Shown piece after piece: positions 24,923 to 33,374 of a DNA stretch of 64,000 nt. Within the stretch, counting starts at the first letter, position 1; each line of letters opens with the position of its first letter. Source of the stretch: Erythrobacter donghaensis. Lineage in GTDB: Bacteria > Pseudomonadota > Alphaproteobacteria > Sphingomonadales > Sphingomonadaceae. Under the pieces are notes generated by a model. It was given only the letters and a program-made list of their open reading frames with translations. It had not been told where the DNA came from and did not search any database. The translations under genes and the position numbers were made by a program. Location of the stretch: NCBI RefSeq assembly GCF_002155425.1, contig NZ_MUYG01000007.1, forward strand, positions 124,001 through 188,000, in the 5' to 3' direction.

Positions 24923-26665
24923 TCAGCCGACCAGTGCAGCGGCGGGGAGGGTGTAGAGCCCCTCGGCCCCGGCCACCGCACCGGCCTTCAAACCCGCTGC
25001 TTCAGGCACGATCCGGTCGAGGAAGAAGCGCACTGTCACCGGCTTGGTCGCCGCGAGTTCGGGCGCTGCACCCGCCGCGACCGCCGCAGCCTGCTTCATC
25101 AGCTGCCACCCGGCGACACACACTGCGGCCATGGTGCAGAAGGGCACGCTGCCCGCGAGCCGATCGTCGAGGCTCGCCTCGTCGCGCATCCAGCGCGCGA
25201 CATTGGCGCAGTCGCGGGCGAGAGCGGAGAGCGCGAATTCGTCCCCCGTCTCGCGCGCGATCATGTCGAACAGCGCTACCAACGCCTCGCCGCCCTCAAG
25301 CCCCAGCTTGCGGGTGACGAGGTCGGCGGCCTGAATGCCGTTGGTGCCTTCATAGATCGGCGCAATGCGCGAATCGCGCCAGTGCTGAGCGGCACCGGTC
25401 TCCTCGACGAAGCCCATCCCGCCGTGAATCTGGATGCCCAAGCCAGCGACTTCCACGCCGATATCCGTGCCCCAGGCCTTGATCAGCGGCACCACGATCT
25501 CCGCCCGCGCCCGCGCTGCCGCGTCGCCGAGATTGCCGCGATCGACCTGCCCCGCGCAGTAGTAGAGCAGCGCCCGCGCGCCTTCGGTGAGGGCCTTCAT
25601 GCGCAGGATCATGCGGCGCACGTCGGGGTGCTCGATGATCGCCACCGGGGTCTTGTCGGGCGAGCCGGCGCGGGCGGACTGCACCCGGTCGCGCGCATAG
25701 CCGAGCGCCTGCTGGGTCGCCCGCTCGCCGATCTGCACGCCCTGATTGCCGACATTGATGCGCGCGTTGTTCATCATCGTGAACATTGCAGCGAGGCCCT
25801 TGTTGGGCGCGCCGACCAGCTCGCCGATGCATTCCCCGTTGTCGCCATAGGACATGACGCAGGTGGGCGAGGCGTTGATGCCCAGCTTGTGTTCAAGGCT
25901 GACGCAGCGAAGGTCGTTCTTCGGCCCGAGGCTGCCGTCGGCGTTCACATGATACTTCGGCACCACGAACAGCGAGATGCCGCGCGAACCTTCAGGCGCG
26001 CCGGGGAGGCGGGCGAGGACGAGGTGGATGATGTTCTGGGCCAGCTCATGCTCGCCCCAGGTGATGTAGATCTTCTGGCCGGTGATCTTGTACTTGCCCG
26101 TGTGCTCGCCGCTCTCGATCGGCTCGGCGGTCGAGCGCAGCGCGCCGACATCGCTCCCCGCGGCGGGTTCGGTGAGGTTCATCGTCCCCGACCATTCGCC
26201 GCTCACCAGCTTGGGCAGATACATCGCCTGCTGCGCGGGGGAGCCATGATGCTCCAGCGCTTCGATCGCGCCGACGCTCAGCATCGGGAGCAGGGTGAAG
26301 GCCATGTTGGCCGCGCCAAGGTTCTCCAGCACGTTGCAGGCGAGGGTGAAGGGCAGGCCCTGACCGCCATGCGCCACCGGAGAGGCGATGGCGTTCCAGC
26401 CCTGCGCGACATAGGCCTGATACGCGGCCTCGAACCCCTCGGGCAGGCGCACCACGCCGTTCTCCAGCTTCGCGCCTTCGAGATCGCCCTTGCGGTTCAA
26501 TGGCGCGAATTCGCCCGCCGCGAACTGGCCTACGCCTTCGACAATCGCCTCGACCAGATCGGGCTCGGCATGAGCGAAGCGTTCGCTCGCCGCCAATTCC
26601 GCGATCCCCGCATTGACGCGGATGGCGAGCAGCTGGTCGGCGGTCGGCGGGGTAAAGGGGGTCAC
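24923..26665 (-). CDS. acyl-CoA dehydrogenase (large C-terminal-extended type)
   Basis: A 580-residue flavoprotein of the acyl-CoA dehydrogenase type with the extra C-terminal domain, similar to the DmdC/FadE-like clade. MNLTEPAAGSDVGALR binds FAD, and IQIHGGMGFVEETGAAQHWRDSRI carries the substrate-side motif and catalytic region near EGTNGIQA. The start is the GTG at 26665, which has GAAGGA about ten bases upstream; the longer frame is unconserved. Chain-length or thioester specificity is not known. Confidence 0.88.
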   Translation of the reverse strand: MTPFTPPTADQLLAIRVNAGIAELAASERFAHAEPDLVEAIVEGVGQFAAGEFAPLNRKGDLEGAKLENGVVRLPEGFEAAYQAYVAQGWNAIASPVAHGGQGLPFTLACNVLENLGAANMAFTLLPMLSVGAIEALEHHGSPAQQAMYLPKLVSGEWSGTMNLTEPAAGSDVGALRSTAEPIESGEHTGKYKITGQKIYITWGEHELAQNIIHLVLARLPGAPEGSRGISLFVVPKYHVNADGSLGPKNDLRCVSLEHKLGINASPTCVMSYGDNGECIGELVGAPNKGLAAMFTMMNNARINVGNQGVQIGERATQQALGYARDRVQSARAGSPDKTPVAIIEHPDVRRMILRMKALTEGARALLYYCAGQVDRGNLGDAAARARAEIVVPLIKAWGTDIGVEVAGLGIQIHGGMGFVEETGAAQHWRDSRIAPIYEGTNGIQAADLVTRKLGLEGGEALVALFDMIARETGDEFALSALARDCANVARWMRDEASLDDRLAGSVPFCTMAAVCVAGWQLMKQAAAVAAGAAPELAATKPVTVRFFLDRIVPEAAGLKAGAVAGAEGLYTLPAAALVG

Positions 26666-26738
26666 GGTGCGAAGTCCTTCGGGTGGTATGGGGGGCTGCG
26701 CTCTTGGCAGGGCGGGGGTTTGAATATAGCGCCGGGGC

Positions 26739-27668
26739 ATGAGCGGCAAGAACGTTACGGAAGTGCGGCTGGCAGATGCCGCGGGGATCGCCGAGGCGGC
26801 GCGCATCCTCGAATCGGGCGGGCTGGTGGCCGTGCCGACCGAGACGGTCTACGGCCTCGCCGCCCGCGCCGACAGCGCCGAGGCGGTGGCGAAGATCTAT
26901 GCCGCGAAGGGGCGGCCGGATTTCAATCCTCTGATCGTGCATGTCACAGGGCTGGCGCAGGCGGAGCGCTATGCCGAATTCTCGCCCGAGGCCCGCGCGC
27001 TCGCCGCCGCGCATTGGCCCGGCCCGCTGACGCTGGTGCTGCCGCGCCGCCCTGACGCCGGACTGGCCGAGGCGGTGACGGCGGGTCTGCCGACCGTGGC
27101 TCTGCGCGCGCCGGCCCACCCGGTGATGCAGGCGCTGCTCGCGACTTGCGGCTTCCCGCTGGCGGCGCCTTCGGCCAACCGCTCGGGCTTCATCAGCCCG
27201 ACCACGGCGGATCATGTGTGCGCCTCGCTGGACGGGCGGATTGACATGGTGCTCGATGGCGGGCCGACCAGTGCGGGGGTGGAGTCCACCATCGTCGCCG
27301 TGCGCGCCGATGGGAGCGTCGAGGAACTGCGCCCCGGCCCGCTTGCGATCGGGGTGCAGACCGATGGCGATAGTATCGAAGCGCGTCTGGAGGCTCCGGG
27401 CCAGCTCGCCAGCCACTATGCGCCGGGAAAGCCGGTGCGCCTGAATGCGACCGGCGCTGAGCCGGACGAATTCCTGATCGGCTTCGGTCCGGTCGCGGGC
27501 GATGTCACGCTGTCGGAGAGCGGCGATCTGGCCGAGGCGGCGGCGCGGCTCTACGCTGCCCTGCACGAAGCGGCGCGGGCCAGTCAGCCTCGCATTGCGG
27601 TCGCCTCGGTGCCCGATGACGGCGTGGGCCGCGCGATCAACGACCGGCTGCGGCGGGCGGCGGCCTAG
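26739..27668 (+). CDS. tsaC: L-threonylcarbamoyladenylate synthase (Sua5/YwlC type)
   Basis: A 309-residue protein. The N-terminal YrdC domain (about 5-190) makes threonylcarbamoyl-AMP, the first step of the t6A37 tRNA modification; VPTETVYGLAARAD and KGRPDFNPLIVHV are diagnostic. The C-terminal Sua5 domain (about 210-300, linked by PGQLASHYAPGKPVRL) makes this the long form. It diverges from the acyl-CoA dehydrogenase gene and overlaps the next gene tail to tail by four bases. Confidence 0.93.
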   Translation: MSGKNVTEVRLADAAGIAEAARILESGGLVAVPTETVYGLAARADSAEAVAKIYAAKGRPDFNPLIVHVTGLAQAERYAEFSPEARALAAAHWPGPLTLVLPRRPDAGLAEAVTAGLPTVALRAPAHPVMQALLATCGFPLAAPSANRSGFISPTTADHVCASLDGRIDMVLDGGPTSAGVESTIVAVRADGSVEELRPGPLAIGVQTDGDSIEARLEAPGQLASHYAPGKPVRLNATGAEPDEFLIGFGPVAGDVTLSESGDLAEAAARLYAALHEAARASQPRIAVASVPDDGVGRAINDRLRRAAA

Positions 27669-28027
27669 TCGCTGTCGGGCTCCATCGGCACGCCCTGCAT
27701 CAGTGCCTTCTGCTCCGCGCGGATCGCCTGCGCCTTTTCGCAAGCCTCGTCGTCCCCGTCGCCGCAGCGTTTCATCGCCTTGTCGTAGTTGCGCTCAAGC
27801 TCACCCAAGCGTTCCTCGCGCTTGCGGATTTCCCGCCCGCGCTTCTCGTCGGCTTCGGACTGGCTGGTGGTGACCGCGTCGACCCCGGCGCTCGCCGCCC
27901 TGATCGGCAGCGTCACCACATCCACCGCCGCGCGTGCCAGGCACCCCTGCAAGGCAAGGGCGGCAAGGCTTACGCCGAACAAAGGGAGCGCGCGCGTCAC
28001 GGGACGATTGTCGCGCAATCCCTTCAT
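27665..28027 (-). CDS. small putative lipoprotein
   Basis: A 120-residue protein with a hydrophobic N-terminal segment ending in LALQGC, a plausible lipobox, and then a charged helical region (REIRKREERLGELERNYDKAMKRCGDGDDEACEKAQAI) that looks like a short coiled coil. It should be a membrane-anchored periplasmic protein. No known family. It follows the GIN-domain gene by 11 bp and probably shares its transcript. Confidence 0.7.
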   Translation of the reverse strand: MKGLRDNRPVTRALPLFGVSLAALALQGCLARAAVDVVTLPIRAASAGVDAVTTSQSEADEKRGREIRKREERLGELERNYDKAMKRCGDGDDEACEKAQAIRAEQKALMQGVPMEPDSD

Positions 28028-28038
28028 TCAAGCAATTG

Positions 28039-28842
28039 CTATTCTGCCGGTTCGGGCGCCACCGGGGCTTGCGGTGCGGCGGGCGGCGTGGGGGCTGCGG
28101 CGGCGGTCGCCGTGCCCTCGGCGCAATTGAGCGAGCCCGAGCCGAAAGCGCTGACGGTGCACTTGGCCTTGCCGGTGACGTTGATGTCGCCCGCACCCGC
28201 GATGCTGGCCGTCACTTCGCCATCCGAGGCGAAGGCGACATCGCCCGCGCCGCCGATCGAGATTTCCGCTGTGTCGGCTTTCAGGCCGGGCATTTCGACA
28301 TCGCCGCTGCCGCCGATCGAGATTTCGAGGTTGCGCACCGTGCCTGCGCCGGTGACCTTGCCCGAGCCGCCGATACTGATCGCGAGCTTTTCCGCCGCGA
28401 TCGTGCCGAATTCGACCGTGCCCGATCCGCCGATCGCAATTTCCGAGGTGCTCGCCAGCGTCGCCGCCTTGATCGTGCCGCTGCCCGCGATGGTGACTTC
28501 CTTAGGCGCGGGCATGGTGATGCGGATCGTTGCGTCGCTGCTGCCGTTCCAGCCCTTCTCGCGGGTGATGCCGATGGTCTCGTCATCGCGCACGAAGCGC
28601 AGGGAATCGGTGTTGCTGCCCTCGACCTTCAGCGCGAAGGTCTCGCCCTCGGTCAGGATCACGGTGTCGCCCGAGGCGAGCACCACTTCCGACGGGGCCG
28701 GCCCGGCGATTTCAACCTCGGACAGCGGCACCCCGTCCTTGCCGTTGATCGAAATATCCGCGCCCGAACAGGCGGCGAGCGACGACAGGGCAGCCATCGC
28801 CGCGATGGCCGGTACGGTGTGGCGGCGGGTCAGTTGGATCAT
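28039..28842 (-). CDS. GIN-domain (DUF2807) putative lipoprotein
   Basis: A 267-residue exported protein with a lipobox-like LAAC near residue 25. The body holds repeated strands of the type ISIGGSGxV and AxIAGAGD at regular spacing (about residues 115-230), the pattern of DUF2807, which folds as a right-handed beta-helix. The C-terminus is Pro/Ala-rich. Function of this family is unknown. It precedes the small lipoprotein gene. Confidence 0.82.
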   Translation of the reverse strand: MIQLTRRHTVPAIAAMAALSSLAACSGADISINGKDGVPLSEVEIAGPAPSEVVLASGDTVILTEGETFALKVEGSNTDSLRFVRDDETIGITREKGWNGSSDATIRITMPAPKEVTIAGSGTIKAATLASTSEIAIGGSGTVEFGTIAAEKLAISIGGSGKVTGAGTVRNLEISIGGSGDVEMPGLKADTAEISIGGAGDVAFASDGEVTASIAGAGDINVTGKAKCTVSAFGSGSLNCAEGTATAAAAPTPPAAPQAPVAPEPAE

Positions 28843-28907
28843 GGTAGGCCTCTCCGGGATTGCGTAAGCGTATTGCCTACATAATACACCAAACCGGGCC
28901 GCACAAC

Positions 28908-28936
28908 CAAAAAGGGCCGCCCCGAAGGACGGCCCC
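28908..28936 (-). terminator. Rho-independent terminator of carD
   Basis: On the minus strand GGGCCGTCC and GGGCGGCCC pair around a four-base loop and are followed by TTTTTGG, 26 bp after the carD stop. Confidence 0.88.
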
Positions 28937-28962
28937 TGATGTTTTCGAAAGCGAGGAGAGGC

Positions 28963-29496
28963 TTACGCTTCTTCGGCGCTGTCGTAATATTGCGGAGCGT
29001 GTTCGCGCAGCACGTCGAGAATCTTGTTCAGCGCGGTCGGCTCGTCGGTCTCTTCCATCGCCGCGAGTTCGCGGGCGAGGCGGCTGGAGGCCGCTTCGAA
29101 GATCTGGCGTTCCGAATAGGACTGCTCGGGCTGGTCTTCGGGGCGGAACAGGTCGCGGGTCACTTCGGCGATCGACACGAGGTCGCCCGAGTTGATCTTC
29201 GCTTCATATTCCTGCGCGCGGCGCGACCACATGGTGCGCTTGACCTTGGGCTTGCCCTTCAGGGTTTCCATCGCCTGCTTCAGGGTCTTGTCGGAAGACA
29301 GCTTGCGCATCCCGATCGCTTCGACCTTGCCGACGGGCACCCGCAGCGTCATGCGCTCTTTCTCGAAACGCAGAACGTAGAGTTCGAGTTGCATCCCGGC
29401 GATCTCTTCCTTCTGGAGTTCGACCACCCGGCCAACGCCGTGCTTGGGGTAAACGACATAATCGCCGACGGTGAATGCGTTCGCGGTGCTTGCCAT
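28963..29496 (-). CDS. carD: CarD/CdnL family transcriptional regulator
   Basis: A 177-residue protein that contacts the RNA polymerase beta subunit and stabilises open promoter complexes, notably at rRNA and growth genes. The N-terminal Tudor-like interaction domain starts VGDYVVYPKHGVGRVVELQKEEIAG; the basic helical DNA-binding domain follows (VKRTMWSRRAQEYEAKINSGDL). The second of two close ATGs (29494-29496) is chosen because AAAGGA stands six bases before it. A long leader and a good -10 element lie upstream. Confidence 0.93.
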   Translation of the reverse strand: MASTANAFTVGDYVVYPKHGVGRVVELQKEEIAGMQLELYVLRFEKERMTLRVPVGKVEAIGMRKLSSDKTLKQAMETLKGKPKVKRTMWSRRAQEYEAKINSGDLVSIAEVTRDLFRPEDQPEQSYSERQIFEAASSRLARELAAMEETDEPTALNKILDVLREHAPQYYDSAEEA

Positions 29497-29686
29497 GCAC
29501 ATTCCTTTCTGTGGGCCGACCTGGCAACGGGGGAGCGGACGAGCGTCCCGGCAGCGCAGTGGGCTTGACTGAAGGGGGGCCTCAGACAAAGCGAGCGCCG
29601 GGTGCGATCATCCGGTTGGGGGGTTGCTGGTGTCGGGCCTTCCTGGTTTCAACGCCTGCGCGGGCGGAGCCCAGCGCGGTTGCTGT

Positions 29687-29692
29687 ATTATA
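29687..29692 (-). promoter_or_regulatory. putative -10 element of carD
   Basis: A perfect TATAAT in GCTATATAATACAGC on the minus strand, about 190 bp before the carD ATG. No convincing -35 hexamer is seen. If used, carD has a leader of roughly 180 bases. The 277-bp gap to fdxA holds no gene. Confidence 0.45.
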
Positions 29693-29773
29693 TAGCACGT
29701 CTGCAACAAAATTGCGAGTCTGCGTTTCAACCAGGGGTGCAGACCTTCATATCTGCAAGCAAATGCAGCAAAA

Positions 29774-30112
29774 TCAGTCGCCGTCGCCGGGCTCTTCGCT
29801 GAAATACTTCTCGAACTTGTCCTTTTCGCCCTTGTGCGCGTCGGCATCTTCGGGCGGAGCCTTCTGGCTGGTGATGTTGGGCCAGACCGCTGAGAACTGG
29901 GTGTTGAGCTCCAGCCACTTTTCCAGGCCATCCTCGGTATCGGGCAGAATCGCCTCGGCCGGGCATTCCGGTTCGCACACGCCGCAATCGATGCATTCGC
30001 TGGGGTTGATCACCAGCATGTTCTCGCCTTCGTAGAAGCAGTCCACCGGGCACACTTCCACACAATCGGTGTACTTGCACTTGATGCAGTCTTCGGTGAC
30101 GACGTAGGTCAT
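29774..30112 (-). CDS. fdxA: 7Fe ferredoxin (3Fe-4S / 4Fe-4S)
   Basis: A 112-residue FdxA-type ferredoxin. Cysteines 9, 12 and 17 with 21 and 25 ([18 protein letters not shown]) and 40, 43, 46, 50 ([16 protein letters not shown]) match the seven-iron pattern. A C-terminal extension after residue 60 is usual in this class. The start is the ATG at 30110-30112; the longer frame is not conserved. It lies ten bases after the S4-domain gene. Confidence 0.93.
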   Translation of the reverse strand: MTYVVTEDCIKCKYTDCVEVCPVDCFYEGENMLVINPSECIDCGVCEPECPAEAILPDTEDGLEKWLELNTQFSAVWPNITSQKAPPEDADAHKGEKDKFEKYFSEEPGDGD

Positions 30113-30122
30113 TGCGGCTCTT

Positions 30123-30488
30123 TCAAGAGGGAACTTCAGACGTATCGGGCGACGGCGCGCCTGTGGAGTTTTGCCCTTTAGGGACAACTTGGCCCTCGTC
30201 AACCTCACTAAAACCAGCAAGCTCGCGATAATGCGACCGCGCCGCTTCGGGCGAGCCGCGCCGGTCGGGCAAGGCGACAAGCTCGATCACGCGGACCTGA
30301 CGGCCCAGCGCAATCGTCAGCACATCGCCAATACGCGCCTGTTCGCTGGGGCGCAGCACATGGTTTCTGTTGCGCCGCAAAGCGCGGGTTTCGATCAGGG
30401 TGAGCGCGGCGGAGCGGGTGCGGGCAAAGCGCAGGCAGACCAGCAGGCGGTCGATGCGGATCGATTGTCCCGCAGCTCCTGCCGTCAT
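30123..30488 (-). CDS. S4-domain RNA-binding protein (Hsp15-like)
   Basis: A 121-residue protein with the S4 fold in its first 70 residues ([34 protein letters not shown]), like Hsp15/HslR, which rescues stalled 50S subunits. The C-terminal half is low-complexity. It overlaps the helicase gene upstream by four bases (coupled), so both probably act on RNA. Confidence 0.85.
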   Translation of the reverse strand: MTAGAAGQSIRIDRLLVCLRFARTRSAALTLIETRALRRNRNHVLRPSEQARIGDVLTIALGRQVRVIELVALPDRRGSPEAARSHYRELAGFSEVDEGQVVPKGQNSTGAPSPDTSEVPS

Positions 30489-33232
30489 CCCTTGAGCAGG
30501 TCCGCCAGCTTGTCGAAGGCACCCCCGGCGCGGGCCGGGCCTGTGTCGGGCTTGGGCGCGGGGCGATGGTCGCGCCGATCATCGCGCTGGGGCTTGGCAC
30601 CATTGCGATCGGGGCGCTTGCCCTTTGGGCGCTCGGGCCGTTTGTCGCTTTGCGGCTTGCCCTGCGCGGGGCGGGCATCCTTGCGTTCGGGGCGACGGTC
30701 CGAGCGGCGCGCCTCGCGCTCTTCGGGGCGGCGCGGGCGCCAGAACCAGCGGTCGGGCGCGGGGGCACCCTGCGCGCCTTCGGGCAGGGCGCGGGCGCGT
30801 TCGCAGCGGAAGCCCGCACTGCCGAGCAACCGGCGCGCGTTCTCCGGCTCCAGCCCGACCGAGACCGCCAGCGCCAGATCGAGCCGGAACGGCAGATTGC
30901 GCGCCTTGGGATGGGCGGCGGTGACCTTTGCGCGGGCATCGAAGGCGGCGCGGAAAATCTTCTCGGCGAGATCGACGCGGATCGCCTGGCTTCCTGCATA
31001 GCGGTATCCGGCGGGCAGGCGGCCTTTGGCCCAGCTGCCCTCGGCCAGCACCGGGAGCATCGCTTCCTGCACCGCGCGGGTATCGAGCCCCAGTGCGTGC
31101 AGCAACCGGCGCGGGGCGGGCTTCAGCAGCGGCGCATCGAAGATGTCGAGCGCGCCGAAGGTGACGCCGAGCTTCCTCAGATAGGGCCGCATCTCCTTGG
31201 GCAGATTCTCCAGCCCCGCATCCTCGCGGCTGATCACGCCGCGCGCTTCGATCAGCGTGATGACCAGCGCGCGCGCCTGCGACCCCGCCTCGGGATCGCG
31301 CGCGGCATCGGCGAGCTTGCGCAAGGGGGCGAGCGGTTCGAGTTGCTTGTCGAGCCACGCCGCAAGCCCCGCCTCGAGCGACGCCTTGGCGGCATCGGGC
31401 AGCAGCACCATATCGCGGGTCAAAGTGAGCTTCGGAGTGCCGAAATTGCCCGAGCCGGGGTGGCCGGGGAAACTGATCTCGGCCAAGGCGCGGCCCTGCC
31501 AGCGGATCGCACCGCCACTGATTTCGAGTTCGCCCAGACCCTGGCCCAGCAGCCATTCGGCCCGCTCGGTCAGCAGCGCAGGCAAAGCCTTCTCGCCCGC
31601 CGCCAGCAGCATCCGCCGGTCGGCGACGCCCGCACTGGGATCGACATGGAAACGGAAGCCTTCGAGCCGGCCAATGCTCTCCCCCTCCACGGTGAGGTGG
31701 CCATCGGGTTCGAGCGTGACGGGCAGCGCAGATGCGTCCTGCCCCAGCGATTTCATCAAGAGTGTCGTCCTTCGGTTCACGAAACGCTCGGTCAGCCGCG
31801 CATGCAGCGCATCCGAGAGCTTCGCTTCGACCGCACGTGCCCGCGCGGCCATTTCGTCGCGTGCCAGCACCCAATCGGGCCGCTGGCAGATGTAGGCCCA
31901 GCTGCGAATCGCCGCGATTCGCCCTTGCAGCGTGTCGATGTCGCCCTGCATCCGGTCAAGCTCGGCGATGCGCGCGGCGACGAAATCCGCGCCGAGATAC
32001 CCTCCACGCAGGTCGTCCCACAGCCGCGCGACGAAGCGTGCGTGCTGTTCCACCCCCAGCGAGCGGAAATCGGGGAGCGAGCAAGCCTCCCAGAATCGCC
32101 GGACGTTACCCGCCCCGCGAATGCTCCGCCCGATATCGTCCTCGGCCAGACGGCGCAGCACCGCCATGTCGATCGCTTCGGGTGCAGCTTTGAGCACGGG
32201 ATTGTCGGGCCGCGCCTCGAGATCGGCAATCAGCGCCGCCAGCGTGTCGAAGCGCGGATCGGCCTCGCGCCAGAACAGGTGGGTGAGCGGCGCGAAGCGG
32301 TGCTCCTCGATCGCGTAGACTTCCTCGTCGGTGAAGGCGAGCGGTTCGCCGTCGCCCTTACCGGTGCCGGACAGCGTGCCGAAGGTTCCGTCGCGCTGGT
32401 GCCGCCCGGCGCGCCCCGCGATCTGCGCCATTTCCGAAGGGGTGAGCCGTCGCTTGCGCCGCCCGTCGAACTTCGCCAGCGCGGCGAAGGCGACATGATC
32501 GAGATCGAGGTTCAGCCCCATCCCGATCGCGTCGGTGGCGACGATGTAGTCGACCTCGCCCGACTGGAACAATTCCACCTGCTTGTTGCGGGTCTCGGGC
32601 GAAAGCGCGCCCATCACCACCGCCGCCCCGCCGCGAAAGCGCCGCAAGGCCTCGGCCATGGCGTAGACCTGCTCGACCGAAAAGGCGACCACGGCGGAGC
32701 GCTTGGGCAGGCGCGAAAGCTTGCAGATCCCGGCGTGGCTGAGGGTCGAGAACCTCGGCCGGCTGGTGATCTCGGCCCCGGGAATCAGCGCCTTCACCAT
32801 CGGCTCGAGTGTCGCGCTGCCGAGGATCATCGTCTCCTCCCGCCCCCGCGCGTGGAGCAGGCGGTCGGTGAAGATGTGGCCGCGTTCGGGGTCGGCGCCC
32901 AGTTGCGCCTCGTCCAGGGCGACGAAAGCGTGCTGGCCGCTCACCCGCGGCATCGCCTCGGCGGTGCAGAGGAAATAGCGGGCGTCGGGCGGCTCGATCC
33001 GCTCCTCGCCGGTGATCAGCGCGACCTGCTTGTCGCCCTTGATCGCACGCACCCGGTCATAGACCTCGCGTGCCAGCAGGCGCAGCGGGAAGCCCATCAT
33101 CCCACTGGAATGTCCGCACATTCGCTCGATTGCGAGGTGCGTCTTGCCGGTGTTGGTCGGTCCCAGCACGGCGCGCACGCGGCTGTCCTCGGGCTTGCCG
33201 GTCGGGGGGCGAAAGGGTGGGGGGCGGGTCAC
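30485..33232 (-). CDS. Suv3-like superfamily 2 RNA helicase
   Basis: A 915-residue helicase. Walker A is VLGPTNTGKTHLAIERM, motif II is FVALDEAQLGADPERGHIF (DEAQ, as in Suv3), motif VI is QIAGRAGRHQRDG. C-terminal domains and a Lys/Arg/Asp/Pro-rich tail follow; the tail is probably unstructured and RNA-binding. Suv3 relatives act in RNA decay in mitochondria and alphaproteobacteria. The start is uncertain: GTG 33230-33232 is chosen, GTG 33302-33304 is the alternative, and neither has a clear ribosome-binding site. Confidence 0.9.
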   Translation of the reverse strand: MTRPPPFRPPTGKPEDSRVRAVLGPTNTGKTHLAIERMCGHSSGMMGFPLRLLAREVYDRVRAIKGDKQVALITGEERIEPPDARYFLCTAEAMPRVSGQHAFVALDEAQLGADPERGHIFTDRLLHARGREETMILGSATLEPMVKALIPGAEITSRPRFSTLSHAGICKLSRLPKRSAVVAFSVEQVYAMAEALRRFRGGAAVVMGALSPETRNKQVELFQSGEVDYIVATDAIGMGLNLDLDHVAFAALAKFDGRRKRRLTPSEMAQIAGRAGRHQRDGTFGTLSGTGKGDGEPLAFTDEEVYAIEEHRFAPLTHLFWREADPRFDTLAALIADLEARPDNPVLKAAPEAIDMAVLRRLAEDDIGRSIRGAGNVRRFWEACSLPDFRSLGVEQHARFVARLWDDLRGGYLGADFVAARIAELDRMQGDIDTLQGRIAAIRSWAYICQRPDWVLARDEMAARARAVEAKLSDALHARLTERFVNRRTTLLMKSLGQDASALPVTLEPDGHLTVEGESIGRLEGFRFHVDPSAGVADRRMLLAAGEKALPALLTERAEWLLGQGLGELEISGGAIRWQGRALAEISFPGHPGSGNFGTPKLTLTRDMVLLPDAAKASLEAGLAAWLDKQLEPLAPLRKLADAARDPEAGSQARALVITLIEARGVISREDAGLENLPKEMRPYLRKLGVTFGALDIFDAPLLKPAPRRLLHALGLDTRAVQEAMLPVLAEGSWAKGRLPAGYRYAGSQAIRVDLAEKIFRAAFDARAKVTAAHPKARNLPFRLDLALAVSVGLEPENARRLLGSAGFRCERARALPEGAQGAPAPDRWFWRPRRPEEREARRSDRRPERKDARPAQGKPQSDKRPERPKGKRPDRNGAKPQRDDRRDHRPAPKPDTGPARAGGAFDKLADLLKG

Positions 33233-33341
33233 GACGCCAAGGGTTCTGTCAGGCTTGACCCGGCGCGGCAAGGGCGGCGGCGAGCCTCTTTGCGATCTAC
33301 GCACAACACCTTATCGCATCAGCAGCGCGGCTGGTCGCTGG

Positions 33342-33357
33342 TTAACCGGGCGTTTAC
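33342..33357 (+). promoter_or_regulatory. CtrA-box-like site upstream of the LytM peptidase
   Basis: TTAA, seven bases, TTTAC: one mismatch to the CtrA consensus, 17 bp before the ATG at 33375 and upstream of a wall hydrolase, a frequent CtrA-target type. Motif evidence only. Confidence 0.4.
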
Positions 33358-33374
33358 TATGATCGGGCAGAGAA

